The notes below the pieces were generated by a model. That model did no database searches and was not told the origin of the DNA. It was given only the letters and a program-made list of their open reading frames with translations. 64,000 nucleotides of DNA from assembly GCA_008933995.1 (NCBI GenBank), contig WARS01000031.1, positions 3,500,001-3,564,000 of the forward strand, given 5' to 3'. Position numbers and translations under genes: made by a program. Shown here one piece after another: positions 36,785-47,650 of this stretch. Every line of letters begins with the position of its first letter. Within the stretch, counting starts at the first letter, position 1. Source of the DNA: Datnioides undecimradiatus (taxonomy: Eukaryota > Chordata > Actinopteri > Lobotiformes > Datnioididae).

Positions 36785-39649
36785 CTGTAAGCAAAAAGAT
36801 GATAGACTTAGGATAAGGGCATAATTCCAGTATGCTCTTTGAAATCATATTTGTGTGTTTTAGTTATGGTTTATGCAAAGATTCATGTTGAGACAGATGG
36901 CTGGCAAGCAATGACCACTCAGTGGGTAGCCCTTCTGACATCACCTCTGTCTATTTTTAGACTAGCTGAGGATTTAAAACTGAAAGACTGACGTGGAGCG
37001 ATTCAACATGATATTTTGCTTCTCGTAAAAAAGAAAATGATGCACAAGAACATTTGCATTTGTTTCATACTGTAGAAATGTAGTCCTCCAAGAATGACAA
37101 ACCCCAACTTTGAATGGTTCTTTCAAACAGTGTAGGGCTCAGACTATGCGTTTGACCTTGAGCATTTCTGTTTATTTATTTCAAAATTAAATCATCTCAC
37201 TGATGAAATTAGTAATCACATGGTAATTGGGTACTGCAACAGCTTTTTGTTTGGTTTTCAAGAGCGTTGCAGCCAGCTGGATGTGTTGATGAAGTTCTCA
37301 CACTGATATGGTTTCTCTGCTGTTGTGCACAACAAAACAGACACATAATTGAATAAAATTAGGGAGAAATTAGAAGCATAAAATGGTAAATCATAATGGG
37401 ACAGTAAATGTGCTCCCAGGGTGAAGTCCGAGCCACAGGAAACAATTAAAAAAAAAAAAAAAGATTAAAAAAAAACCAACAAACAAACAAAATTGAAGTT
37501 CATTTGTAAGCGGAGCTGGGATTTCATTATTTCAGCATCAACAGCCATTAATGATTGCCAGTTAAAAAAAACAAGGTCTTTTATAATTATTGTACCCACT
37601 GGAGTTTTCCACATTTCCACATTCACTGTGTTACAGACTGAATTTAAAACAGGAAAGTATGATTTTACTCTGTGCCATTAACACAAAACAACAACAAGCA
37701 CAAGGAAACTTCTTACTTGCAAGTTGTTTCAACATTAATATTGCAAAGCTGAAATGTTTTTGTGTCTTAAAATATTTAAATGTTTTGCAGAGAGAATTTT
37801 AAGTGTATCCTAATCCTTTCAGGGTCTGAAATGTCTCTAGTGTCTAAGATGCATCTGTATAATATTAGATTCTCTCACCTGTTGCCCAGTAGTATATGTC
37901 CCAATCATTGCTCGGTTCATTAATCAGTCTGTCGTACTGCTGCAGCTGGTTCTCGCTCATTGTGTTCAGGTATTGCTTTGCGAAAAGGCTGCAAGAGAAA
38001 CAAAGAATTCATTGAAGTGCTTTTCTCTGAATAGTTACTGGTAATTATCTGAACAGCTGGTGAACGGATTGCACACTGGGAACTTCTTCCTCTTTGCACT
38101 CCTTCACATTGCATTACTGCCTCCTTTTTGTTTCAGTCGTATGTCCTTATTCTTTATTTGTTTAATTACCTACAACCTCCACTACATCCATATACTAAAA
38201 CCTTTCATATTGATTTGTAGTTATCCTTACGTCTGCGGCTGAGGAGCCATTCACTGCCTTTCTACTTACATGTTATAAATACATGTGTTATCCTCCATTC
38301 ACAACGACATGTTCTTTATAATAAAAAGATGTGGTAATATTTCTACAGCGGAGCTCTGAAGTGTGAGAGTAAATCAAAAGAAAACAACACCAACAACGTG
38401 GCCAAATGACAGTGGAGCGGACAAAAACACAATTGAACAACCTGAGCAAAATGCAGTTCTCCAGCATGCCCCTCTTGCGACTCTCGTACACCAGGCGACG
38501 CTTCTTTATTTCAATGGGCTCGCCGGTCTTCTCCTCCCAAGGGGGCAACGGGATCTCAAGCAAGTCACCTCTGGTGTCATCTGGCGCATCTCCACGGTAA
38601 CCACGAGATGATACCAGCCCAGTGACCGCTGGTCTCCACGCTGCCTGGCACACCCCTGTTACCAGCTGACAGGCAACAAACACAGATTTTTTTAACAAAT
38701 AATATTTTTCTCTTGTATTGTATCCTCAATACATGTGAAGAGTCAAACTACTGTGCAATCTGTTCAAAACCTTTCAGAATAAGAAGTGCTATTGTTGATC
38801 TTCCTTTGCTTTACATACATGTGACTGTGGCAGTGACATTTGAAAACACGTTCTTTACCACTGGGACTTTTGCCCCAAAGCATCAGTTCTTGTCCAGAAA
38901 AGATTAGATCAGCATGTGAAATTTCCTTTATATTAATGTTATGAGGTGAATGTCTGAATACAACTTTATGAATATAGTATGAGGGATCACTTTTGAATTT
39001 CAAATTTTAGACTTTTATACAGCTGATGCCTTACTGTTGGTCATGTTCAGACAAACCAATTTTATGTTTAAATTTGAGTCGTTTTATTTGCCTCTTTGTA
39101 TTTATTTATAAAGCAATCAAATCAGATATTTTGGTATTATTTTATCCCACTGCTCTTTCAAAGAAAACACTAATTACCAAACCTGCTGTAAATCTTCAGT
39201 CTACTTTTCCCTTTTTATTAATGCAGCTCTCGGCATTTGCAGTCATTTAAATGCCTAAAGTTTAGTTAGCCTGAAGTTATAATCAATACGTCGGTATAGT
39301 CAAGAACAGCGAGTGAAGCAGAGGGAAATTACATAACATCACACGCTGCCCTGTTGTACAACTGTTTACCTCTGAGTTGTACAACTGTGTCTTCTAGCAG
39401 GACACGCTTTCTGCATCTGATTTAATAACAGACTGGAGTGAATTCCCGCTAGCTCTTTATAACATTAATATAAGTTTGCTAAATTACAGCATATTATTAC
39501 GAATCTGACAGACAGAATAATTAAATTCGTCTTTGCAAAGTCCTCGGAGAGCTCCAAGGTTCCGGCTATAGCATTCAAGCTTAAATGTCCGAAAGTAAAG
39601 TAACGTTTCCTCGTTGACTTACTCTTTTCGCAATAAGAGAAGACAGCAT
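36654..39649 (-). CDS. sdhaf2: Succinate dehydrogenase assembly factor 2, mitochondrial
   Basis: SDHAF2 (yeast Sdh5) is a small mitochondrial matrix protein needed for covalent attachment of FAD to the SDHA subunit of complex II. Coding parts on the minus strand are 39649-39623, 38665-38442, 37988-37879 and 36784-36654. All have GT-AG borders and consistent phases, giving 163 codons plus stop. The N-terminus is basic, consistent with a mitochondrial presequence. The mature part has [47 protein letters not shown] and [12 protein letters not shown], which match the human protein closely. The four coding exons are also what I recall for human. The start ATG at 39649 gives MLSSLIAKR before the first splice; no other in-frame ATG is better. 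The gene is head-to-head with cpsf7, about 0.8 kb between start codons. Confidence 0.96.
36785..37878 (-). other. sdhaf2 intron 3
   Basis: AT-rich intron of 1.1 kb with A-rich runs near 37447-37475. It holds one copy of a duplicated element at 36889-36972. Confidence 0.85.
36889..36972 (+). repeat. Local duplicate, copy 2
   Basis: Direct-orientation relative of 35198-35281, located in sdhaf2 intron 3 about 1.7 kb away. Origin unknown. Confidence 0.7.
37879..37988 (-). CDS. sdhaf2: sdhaf2 coding exon 3
   Basis: The 110-bp exon encodes [19 protein letters not shown] and [15 protein letters not shown]. The acceptor is cttgcag and the donor gtgaga. Confidence 0.95.
37989..38441 (-). other. sdhaf2 intron 2
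   Basis: A 453-bp intron with normal GT-AG borders. Nothing else was recognised. Confidence 0.85.
38442..38665 (-). CDS. sdhaf2: sdhaf2 coding exon 2
   Basis: It encodes the end of the presequence, the YRGD region and the PPWEEK and [13 protein letters not shown] core of the family. The acceptor follows gcctgtcag and the donor is gttgtt after CTC AG (phase 2). Confidence 0.95.
38666..39622 (-). other. sdhaf2 intron 1
   Basis: A 957-bp AT-rich intron. No repeat family or RNA gene was recognised. Confidence 0.85.
39623..39649 (-). CDS. sdhaf2: sdhaf2 coding exon 1
   Basis: It contains ATG and nine codons (MLSSLIAKR), then the donor gtaagt in phase 0. The 5' UTR continues upstream into the CpG-rich divergent promoter. 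Confidence 0.85.
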
Positions 39650-40436
39650 TTTAACCCCCTGTCTTCGATCGTAGAGTGGACAGCTTCTCCGCCGTGGAAA
39701 TGAAATGTTACTGTGGTGTGAATGTCAGACACAAAACAGTGAAATTACACAAGCACGCCTCCTCTCACGGAAGCAGCACAGGAAACCGACGAGGGAGGAT
39801 CGGACATTGCGCACACGTGACGCCAGATTGTAAGGTAACAGTAATGTTTAGCTACAGAAAAGCATCGTTGTCGACAGTGATGTGGTATTGATTCGTTTAG
39901 GGTCATTGCTTAAATTGTTTTATTTTCTCATTGTCATATATAACCAATGCAGCATTTTCCTCATATCAAATTTAAATGGGCTTAACCATAGGAACCAAAT
40001 GTTGTTTGCTGTTGTTAATCGGTAAAATATCCCCGACGCACGCAATTTAACATTTGCTACATTAGCCTTAGCAAATGAAAGAATGAACCACAGCAGTCGG
40101 AACCTAATTGTATGCGCAATCACACATGAACGATAGTGCATTTGTTTTTAAAGTGTTCATTAAAATATTATTTCTTGACTAATATCCGTTTGTGAAACAT
40201 CGGTTTCATTATAGTTAATATGTTTTAGCTAGCCAACAGTTGCAGTATCATATTTTTTGCCGTCTCGTGCGCAACGTTAGTTAACGTTGGCTAACGTTAG
40301 AAACAAGGCGTAACCACAACAGATATTCTTAAACAGTTCGCCTGTTGTCGGTATGTACTGATATTTTGCACACGGAAAACTAAAAAGTAAAGTAGGTGCA
40401 GTGCCATAAGCCGGATCATTTTCCGAGGCCCACAGG
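39650..40436. promoter_or_regulatory. Divergent sdhaf2/cpsf7 promoter interval
   Basis: Fewer than 800 bp separate the two start codons. The part next to sdhaf2 is CpG-containing and carries an E-box with flanking AC (cacgtgac, 39814-39821). The part next to cpsf7 has repeated taacgtta-type words at 40275-40303. A bidirectional housekeeping promoter is an inference from the arrangement. Confidence 0.65.
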
Positions 40437-40523
40437 ATGGCTGCTGCAGGACCTGCACACGGACCAAGTACCTCCAAGACTGACCTTATGGATATTTACA
40501 GTGATTTGAATCAAAACGACGAG
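40437..40523 (+). CDS. cpsf7: cpsf7 coding exon 1
   Basis: The ATG at 40437 begins [17 protein letters not shown] and runs to NDE before gtgaga (phase 0). DLMDIYSDL aligns with the N-terminal DLIDIYAD motif of vertebrate CPSF6/7. Confidence 0.88.
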
Positions 40524-43500
40524 GTGAGACGCTCGCATATATTTCATTGCAACAAATGCCACAGTGAAAGCAGCGGTCATTATTTTTTCTGACAGCTACA
40601 GGTATTCAGTACAATGTAAAATGCATCGAATCAAGTAGGACATCAAATTTCATATGTATCATTTTTACTTTATGTTATGTTCAGGTAAATGGCATTTTCA
40701 GAAAAAAATGTAATTCCGTACTTAACTGCAGCTACAGGTGTTTGACATTTGTCTTCATTGCTGCAACAGAACAGAGTGGCATGAGGACTGTTGATTTGAT
40801 GTCTCACACAGGATTTGGACAGAATCGCTGAGGCCAATGAACTTTTTGATGCTGTTCTGACTGGTTCAGTGGATCAGGACAAGAAAGCTACTACAAATGT
40901 GACTCATGCTAAGGAGGCAGCAGCCAAGGAGGAGGGTAAATCACCAACAGTGAAAAGTCTTAAAGGAGGAAACCCGAGGAGACTGTCTTTATATATTGGA
41001 AATTTCCCCTGGGTGAGTAACACTCACTCCTAATATTAATTGTAATTCCCCAAGATCATCAGTGTTGTTTTGTCCACATTGTCCTGCAGAGCACAGTTTA
41101 CATGAAAATGAACAGGGGCATACATTTCCAAAATATGCAAAATGTCAAAAGATATCATAAAACAAATGTACAACTTTTTATAATAAATATGCTCAAATGT
41201 CTTGGATCCAGTTTTTAATTTCAGAATTGCAATGTCTGTGATGTCTGTGACATTCCTATCCCACAATATTTTCAAATGTTCACCTACCAGTCTCTTCAGC
41301 AGTGGTGCTATTTATGAGAATCCTAAGTGACAATATACCCTCCTGTCCTTTTGTCATCCTCTCCTTCTAAACCTGCTACTGCCTCCAGTGGACATCTGAT
41401 AAAGACCTCATTTGCATGGCTCAAACACTGGGTGTGATGGACATCAAAGACATCAAATTTGCTGAAAACAGAGCTAACGGCCAGTCAAGAGGGTGGGTGG
41501 TTGCAGATCCAGTTATTTATAAAATATTAAGAGAAGCATTTCCTGTGAGTTGATTTGGTCATTGTATATGTTGTGTCTGCTACTCTGTAATACAGCTACG
41601 CAGAAGTGGTGGTAACCTCAGAAGAGTCATTAAAAATCTTGTTGGAAAAAATGCCCCAGTGTAAGCTCCACGGGGAAAGCATAGACTGCCGCTTTGCGAC
41701 TCGCCAGAACCTCACCGTGTTTGAGGACACAGCAAATAAACGTAAGGGCGTTGCAATCATAAGGAAGTTCTATTAATTTTACATTACATTGCAAAGTGTC
41801 AGTATGACTGTCATCTTTCTTTTAAAAAATGTGCTCTCCGTAGGTATACCCCTGCGTGGTAATACCAAAGATCCCAAGGACTCCGATTCTTCGGAAAAGA
41901 TTCCCTCATTATTATCACAGGAGCCCAGCCCTCCCCCTATACCTCCACTTTTTCCATCACATCCCCTTGCAAACAGGTTTCCCTCTTTACCCAGCCCTTT
42001 CCTTGGTCAGCCACCTCCTCCCTTCCCACATATGCCGCCAAACATCCCTCAGCCCCTGCCACCCCCTCTGTTCTCTCCTCCTTCAGTCCAAGTTCCTAGT
42101 CAACCATCTCCTAGTCTCCATATAAATCCGGCGTTCTTCACTCCAGCACAAGAGGGGCACAGCAGCAGTTACAGCCAACAAAAGTGAGACCCTTGACTGT
42201 TAATTTTTATTTAAAGGTAAACTTGGTAATACTGGTGTGGAAAGTTGATCTTTAAAGGAGAAAAAGACCAGTATGTAGAGAGGAATTCAAATGAATTGAG
42301 TGGATCATAAGGCACATAAAACAGATTACAGATGATCATACAAATTAAGATGCAGCCTCTTTGTCGATGTAATTAACAGTTATTTTTAGTAGTAACTTCT
42401 GATGGTTAAATAATTCTGTCAGTGTGACAACAATCTGTGTGTTTTTCAGACACGCATCACAAAGGACAGGTGGAGATTTTGAGGAGCTAATGAACAGAAA
42501 TAGAGCTGTTGCCAGCAGTGCAATCTCCAAGGCAGTGTCTGGAGCAACAGCTGGTAAGTACATCTGATCAGATTCAGCGGTGTGGAAGAAAGAATACAGA
42601 ATTTAATGAGCCATGTGGAGAGAGGATTGGTCCCTATCTATATCCAACAAACATATGGGAAAAACTCTAAACAAATTAGGAAGTCACCCTTAGCTGTTAT
42701 TTATCAAGAATTAAATATTCAAAATCTTAGCAAAACTGCTACATTGGGACTACGTGGTCAGGATACACAAGAAAAGTGCCCCACAGCTGTCATCACATTA
42801 GATGCCAAAATGTTGCTTAATTCTGATTGGTGCATGGAAGTTGTTGCACTTCAAATCAGTGAGACGAGCAGAGACAAAACACAAAATCTCACCTGTAGAG
42901 TAACCAAAACTCCAAGTCTTAATGTACCACTCCATCACTCAGACTGAGAAGCTGACAGGAAAAGTAGGTTCTTCTGGTCTTTCAGATATGCCTCTGTGTG
43001 TTTTAGATCAAGGTGAATCACCCTAGTCCAGGTTTTATATGTTTTGGTGCAGTTTTCGCTCCTCGGTTCCAGTCACTGATATTGAATAGCATCAGTGTAG
43101 CGTACATGTTATCAAAGGGGGTGAAAGTAGTCACTTGATAAGTAGCAGTGGTTTTCACCTGACATGCTCCAAGAGTCTGTTTATTACGTTCTTGGCAAAC
43201 TCAAAGTACATGCCATTAGGCTGGAGTGGCGTCCATCAAGCCACTATACCATAAAGACTTGATTTAGAGAGTCTTGCAGAGATGCTTTACATGAACTGTG
43301 GAGTCCAGTGGGCTATTGGCAACATTTACTGCGCTGCAAGTACCGGCCGAGACGCTTTAAACTTTGTATTTTTTGGGTGGTGTTGTAGAGAATGTAGATG
43401 TTTAAATCCATTTCAGCTCATGGCAAAAGTATACAGTATAGAACGCATCAGATGAAAATGCAACATATTTATGACTGCTTGATACTTACTCCTATGCATC

Positions 43501-44184
43501 TTTGAGTGTCATGTAAAGTGCTATATAAATGTAATGTGTTATTAATATTATTAATATAACTGTATACAAGGGGTAAATATCATCCATTTATTTAAAACTT
43601 AATTAACCTTAATTTTAGAGCTTTGAAGCTCTTAACTAGTTAAAAGAAGTTGTCTTTGTCTGATTTCTCCAAATGTTGATGCAGGAGACTTGCGGGTGGC
43701 CATGGAGACTCTATTAACTGCCATTGCCATCATTAAGCAGTCCAGAGTGTATGGAGATGAACGCTGCCAAGCCCTGGTCACCTCACTCAAAGACTGTCTC
43801 GTATCTATCCAGGGCAACTACGGTTACAGGTTTGTGTAATTATACGACAGGACATGATGCATCTTGTTGTACATACAGAAACTAAGGCTGAGGGTGGAAA
43901 CAGCACAAGACATTTATCAGTACCAGAATCATGTACACACGTTTCTCTGCAGGAGCAACAGTCGATCTGGGGATGAAGAAAGAGACCGGGACAGAGGTCG
44001 TGACAGAGAGAGAGAGCGTGATAGAGACCGTGACAGAGATCGTGACAGAGAGGATTCCTCTGGTTGGGAAAGTGCGGGAATGTCTCGAAGACGCCGAGAA
44101 CGGTCCTGGAGCGGGGAGAGGGACAAGGAACGGGAACGGGAAAGGCACAGAGACCACAGAGATCACAGAGACAGATATCGTTAA
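40437..44184 (+). CDS. cpsf7: Cleavage and polyadenylation specificity factor subunit 7 (CFIm59)
   Basis: CPSF7 is the 59-kDa large subunit of cleavage factor Im. With NUDT21 it binds UGUA elements and directs poly(A) site choice in the nucleus. Coding exons are 40437-40523, 40812-41012, 41389-41492, 41596-41741, 41844-42183, 42450-42553, 43685-43829 and 43953-44184, all GT-AG and in phase, giving 452 codons plus stop. The order is an acidic N-terminus (DLMDIYSDL), one RRM with RNP2 LYIGNF and RNP1 RGYAEVVV, a long proline-rich centre ([20 protein letters not shown]), and a conserved helical segment with [31 protein letters not shown] and SLKDCL. It ends in an RD/RE/RS-like tail. The RRM and C-terminal helices fit CPSF7 better than CPSF6, and location beside sdhaf2 and syt7 agrees. 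Confidence 0.94.
40812..41012 (+). CDS. cpsf7: cpsf7 coding exon 2
   Basis: A phase 0 exon encoding an acidic Leu/Asp segment, a Lys/Glu-rich linker and the RNP2 strand of the RRM ([12 protein letters not shown]). Confidence 0.92.
41389..41492 (+). CDS. cpsf7: cpsf7 coding exon 3 (RRM)
   Basis: It encodes [19 protein letters not shown] and [12 protein letters not shown], the core of the RRM with the start of RNP1. Confidence 0.95.
41596..41741 (+). CDS. cpsf7: cpsf7 coding exon 4 (RRM end)
   Basis: It completes RNP1 ([12 protein letters not shown]) and the last RRM helix and strand, ending [17 protein letters not shown]. The donor is gtaagg. Confidence 0.95.
41844..42183 (+). CDS. cpsf7: cpsf7 coding exon 5 (proline-rich)
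   Basis: The 340-bp exon encodes the proline-rich disordered centre, with runs such as [11 protein letters not shown] and [12 protein letters not shown]. In CFIm proteins this region mediates protein contacts. Confidence 0.93.
42450..42553 (+). CDS. cpsf7: cpsf7 coding exon 6
   Basis: It encodes [19 protein letters not shown] and [12 protein letters not shown], the start of the conserved C-terminal helical block. The donor is gtaagt. Confidence 0.93.
42554..43684 (+). other. cpsf7 intron 6
   Basis: The largest intron inside the cpsf7 coding region, 1.1 kb. A 121-codon open frame inside it shows no family resemblance and is treated as chance. Confidence 0.8.
43685..43829 (+). CDS. cpsf7: cpsf7 coding exon 7
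   Basis: It encodes [20 protein letters not shown], then [19 protein letters not shown], nearly identical to the family consensus. The donor is a weak gtttgt. Confidence 0.94.
43953..44184 (+). CDS. cpsf7: cpsf7 coding exon 8 (RS/RD-like tail, stop)
   Basis: It encodes a highly charged Arg/Asp/Glu/Ser tail and ends HRDRYR followed by TAA. RS-like tails of CFIm large subunits bind nuclear import receptors and SR-type proteins. Confidence 0.93.
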
Positions 44185-45289
44185 CTTGGTAAGCACTTAT
44201 TTAATTTAAATACTTCTACTTTTCAGTGTCAGATTATTAAATAATTTGGCCAGTGTTTAATTTTGAGTTTTTCAGTTTCTTAGGACATCATATCATTTTG
44301 AGCCTGTATCCTAAAGCACATCAGACCACAACTGAGGGGAAAGCCCAAAAATTCCTAAATGTTACAGGAGATTAATATGACAGAGACATACTTGTGTTGG
44401 CTAGTGTCTCATACAGCATCTGTTAGAATTGTTGCTCAGTGACTTTGGGCCCTTAGTGTCATGGGAACTTATTGCTTACAGTTTAAGAAACACCATCATT
44501 TTGTTTATAACAGTTGCCCATTAAGGCTGCCTCAGTACATCGCGTCCCACCTCTCAAATTTTAATACTCATCAGAGCAGATCCCAGGGCTGACTAATACT
44601 TGAAGACTGAACTTGATGTGGACTAGATGTCTGTTGTTTCTCACTCTGTTTTCACATGAAGTGCGTTACTGCTTGTGTTTTCTTGTTTCTTATCTCTGAT
44701 CTCTTTCTTACACTGCACTCGAATCTCTCTTGCAAAACAGATATACTGTGACCTTTATTTCAACTTGTAAATACATTGAGGTAGAGATGTGATTTACAGT
44801 GCAGCTGAGCAAAACAAAAAAAAAAGATCCAGGCCCCAAGAGACACAAGTAAGGAACACGCAACAAAAATCGTGACTAAGAGTTTATTCAAAAAAGCAAA
44901 TCAGTGAAGATATGAAACCTTAAGCGCAAACAAATCATTACGCTGTATTAGATAAACCGCATTTCGATGCATCCAAAACCTTTTTGACAGATTACAGTTG
45001 ATGAAGTGAAGGTCAGTAGTTATTTTTAGTACTTGTACAGCGTTTCTGTGCAATGAACTGTTAAAAGCCGACAGCCTACTGTGTTATGCCACCACACTCT
45101 TATTACAGCAACATTAACATTTTTATAACCTTCTCATCAGGGTGTGTGTACGAATCGACCCATCATGGCTGCAACTCGATTCCACATGCATTATATAGTG
45201 AAGTGGTGCATATGTAAAAGTTTGAAGAGACTGATGTTTGTGAGGAAGTGTTTCAGCCAATATAAATGTTTATAGTTTTTTAATTTTTC

Positions 45290-45295
45290 AATAAA
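45290..45295 (+). terminator. cpsf7: cpsf7 proximal poly(A) signal candidate
   Basis: A canonical AATAAA preceded by a T-rich stretch, about 1.1 kb past the stop. It would be used only if the 3' UTR intron is retained. Confidence 0.4.
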
Positions 45296-45747
45296 GGTAG
45301 TAAATTAAAACGTTACTTTAAAAAAATGTGTCTTCAACACAAACATATGAACTCACTTACACAGATGCCATAAGGTCAAGTGTTGTCTTTAAAGGTCTTG
45401 CCATATGAAGCTGCTGGGTAAAAGAGTTTGATTTCTTTCTCCCCAGACCTGTGAAGTGTTTCAGTCTGAAGAAGAGCAAAGGATGGACTGTTTCTTTCTG
45501 CACCAAGCTGTACAAAAATCCAGAGGACTCGAAAGAGGGAGACTGAAGATGTATCTCCAAAAGTCAACTAAAATGTACTTTTTTGTTCTCCAGCTGTCTG
45601 TACATACTGGGACTTTTACCTCCTTCAAGAAGAAAAAAATGACTGTAGATTTGTTGCTGGAACATTAGATTCCATTACTTGCATGCACAGGTCCGCTGCT
45701 TAATAACTTATGTCATGCAGTGCAATGTTTTCATCACTTTCTTTTGT

Positions 45748-45766
45748 ATTAAATGTACAAATTAAA
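45748..45766 (+). terminator. cpsf7: cpsf7 distal poly(A) signal candidate
   Basis: Two ATTAAA hexamers 13 bases apart in an AT-rich setting, followed by a T-rich stretch at 45800-45815. Confidence 0.4.
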
Positions 45767-46199
45767 AGAAAAACACTCCGTTAAAATTTAATTCCAGTGT
45801 TGGTTTTTTTTTCTTCAGGCATTTGGTCACATACATTAATAATTACCTGTATTTGTATTTTCAAAGACATGAAAAACATTTAAACTTGGAGCAATCAAAA
45901 CACCCAAGTGACATATTTTGTTGTTGTTTTTTTTTTGTTTGATTTGTTTTTTTTGCTACCAACTGATCAGTCTGTCAACAGTGCTACAGTGTCCCAAGAC
46001 AATTCAATTGCACAACAAAATGGTATTTGAATGGCACAGTTTTTCCCAAAGGTCTGATCTGGGTCACTTTTGTGTGTAAAAGGAGAGGAAGAACAGAACT
46101 CACTAGCAGCACTTTTCAGTGCACTGAACTTTTCAAATGGCACAAGACAGTGATAACTGGATATGCCAGTAATAATGGGTAACAATGTCATTCAACAGC

Positions 46200-46205
46200 T
46201 TTATT
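46200..46205 (-). terminator. polr2l: polr2l poly(A) signal candidate
   Basis: AATAAA on the minus strand about 150 bases past the stop. About 0.4 kb separates it from the distal cpsf7 signals, so the two genes converge tail to tail. Confidence 0.6.
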
Positions 46206-46352
46206 TAGAAAAGATGCATTATCAAACAGGTGCACAAATTAACGTTCAAAAAGTCTTCACTGTTTGTTGTCACATTTCAATATACTATCACAAATCTGTC
46301 CATGCCACCGTCCCACAAAGTCATTGCAGTTGCTGAGGGTGGCCTTGTGCAA

Positions 46353-47545
<1,193 letters not shown>

Positions 47546-47650
47546 CGTCAATAATCTATTTTTTCTTAAGCCTTGATGAAATGTTATTTTGAACAAAATC
47601 TGCGAATCAGTAACGGCTGCTTCCCTCGTTCTCCACAGCTAAACTTCCGG
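47546..47650 (-). promoter_or_regulatory. polr2l: polr2l noncoding first exon and promoter
   Basis: A good donor (gtaagt-like gtaag on the minus strand) ends a presumed 5' UTR exon at 47546. Upstream, a CCGGAAGT ETS/GABP-type site (acttccgg on plus, 47643-47650) is typical of housekeeping promoters. The exact start site is not visible. Confidence 0.5.

Larger units (their letters stand above)
44185..45780 (+). other. cpsf7: cpsf7 3' UTR with probable intron
   Basis: A donor (cttg then gtaagc) lies four bases after the stop, and a strong acceptor with a pyrimidine tract (ctttctccccag) ends at 45446. A 3' UTR intron of 44189-45446 with a last exon from 45447 to about 45780 is therefore likely. 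ATTAAA words at 45748 and 45761 are candidate poly(A) signals. Inside the intron, AATAAA at 45290-45295 could serve an unspliced transcript. Confidence 0.55.

Noticed and set aside
42582-42947. 121-codon open frame in cpsf7 intron 6
   Set aside because: Flanking exons splice in phase without it, and it resembles no CPSF7 sequence.
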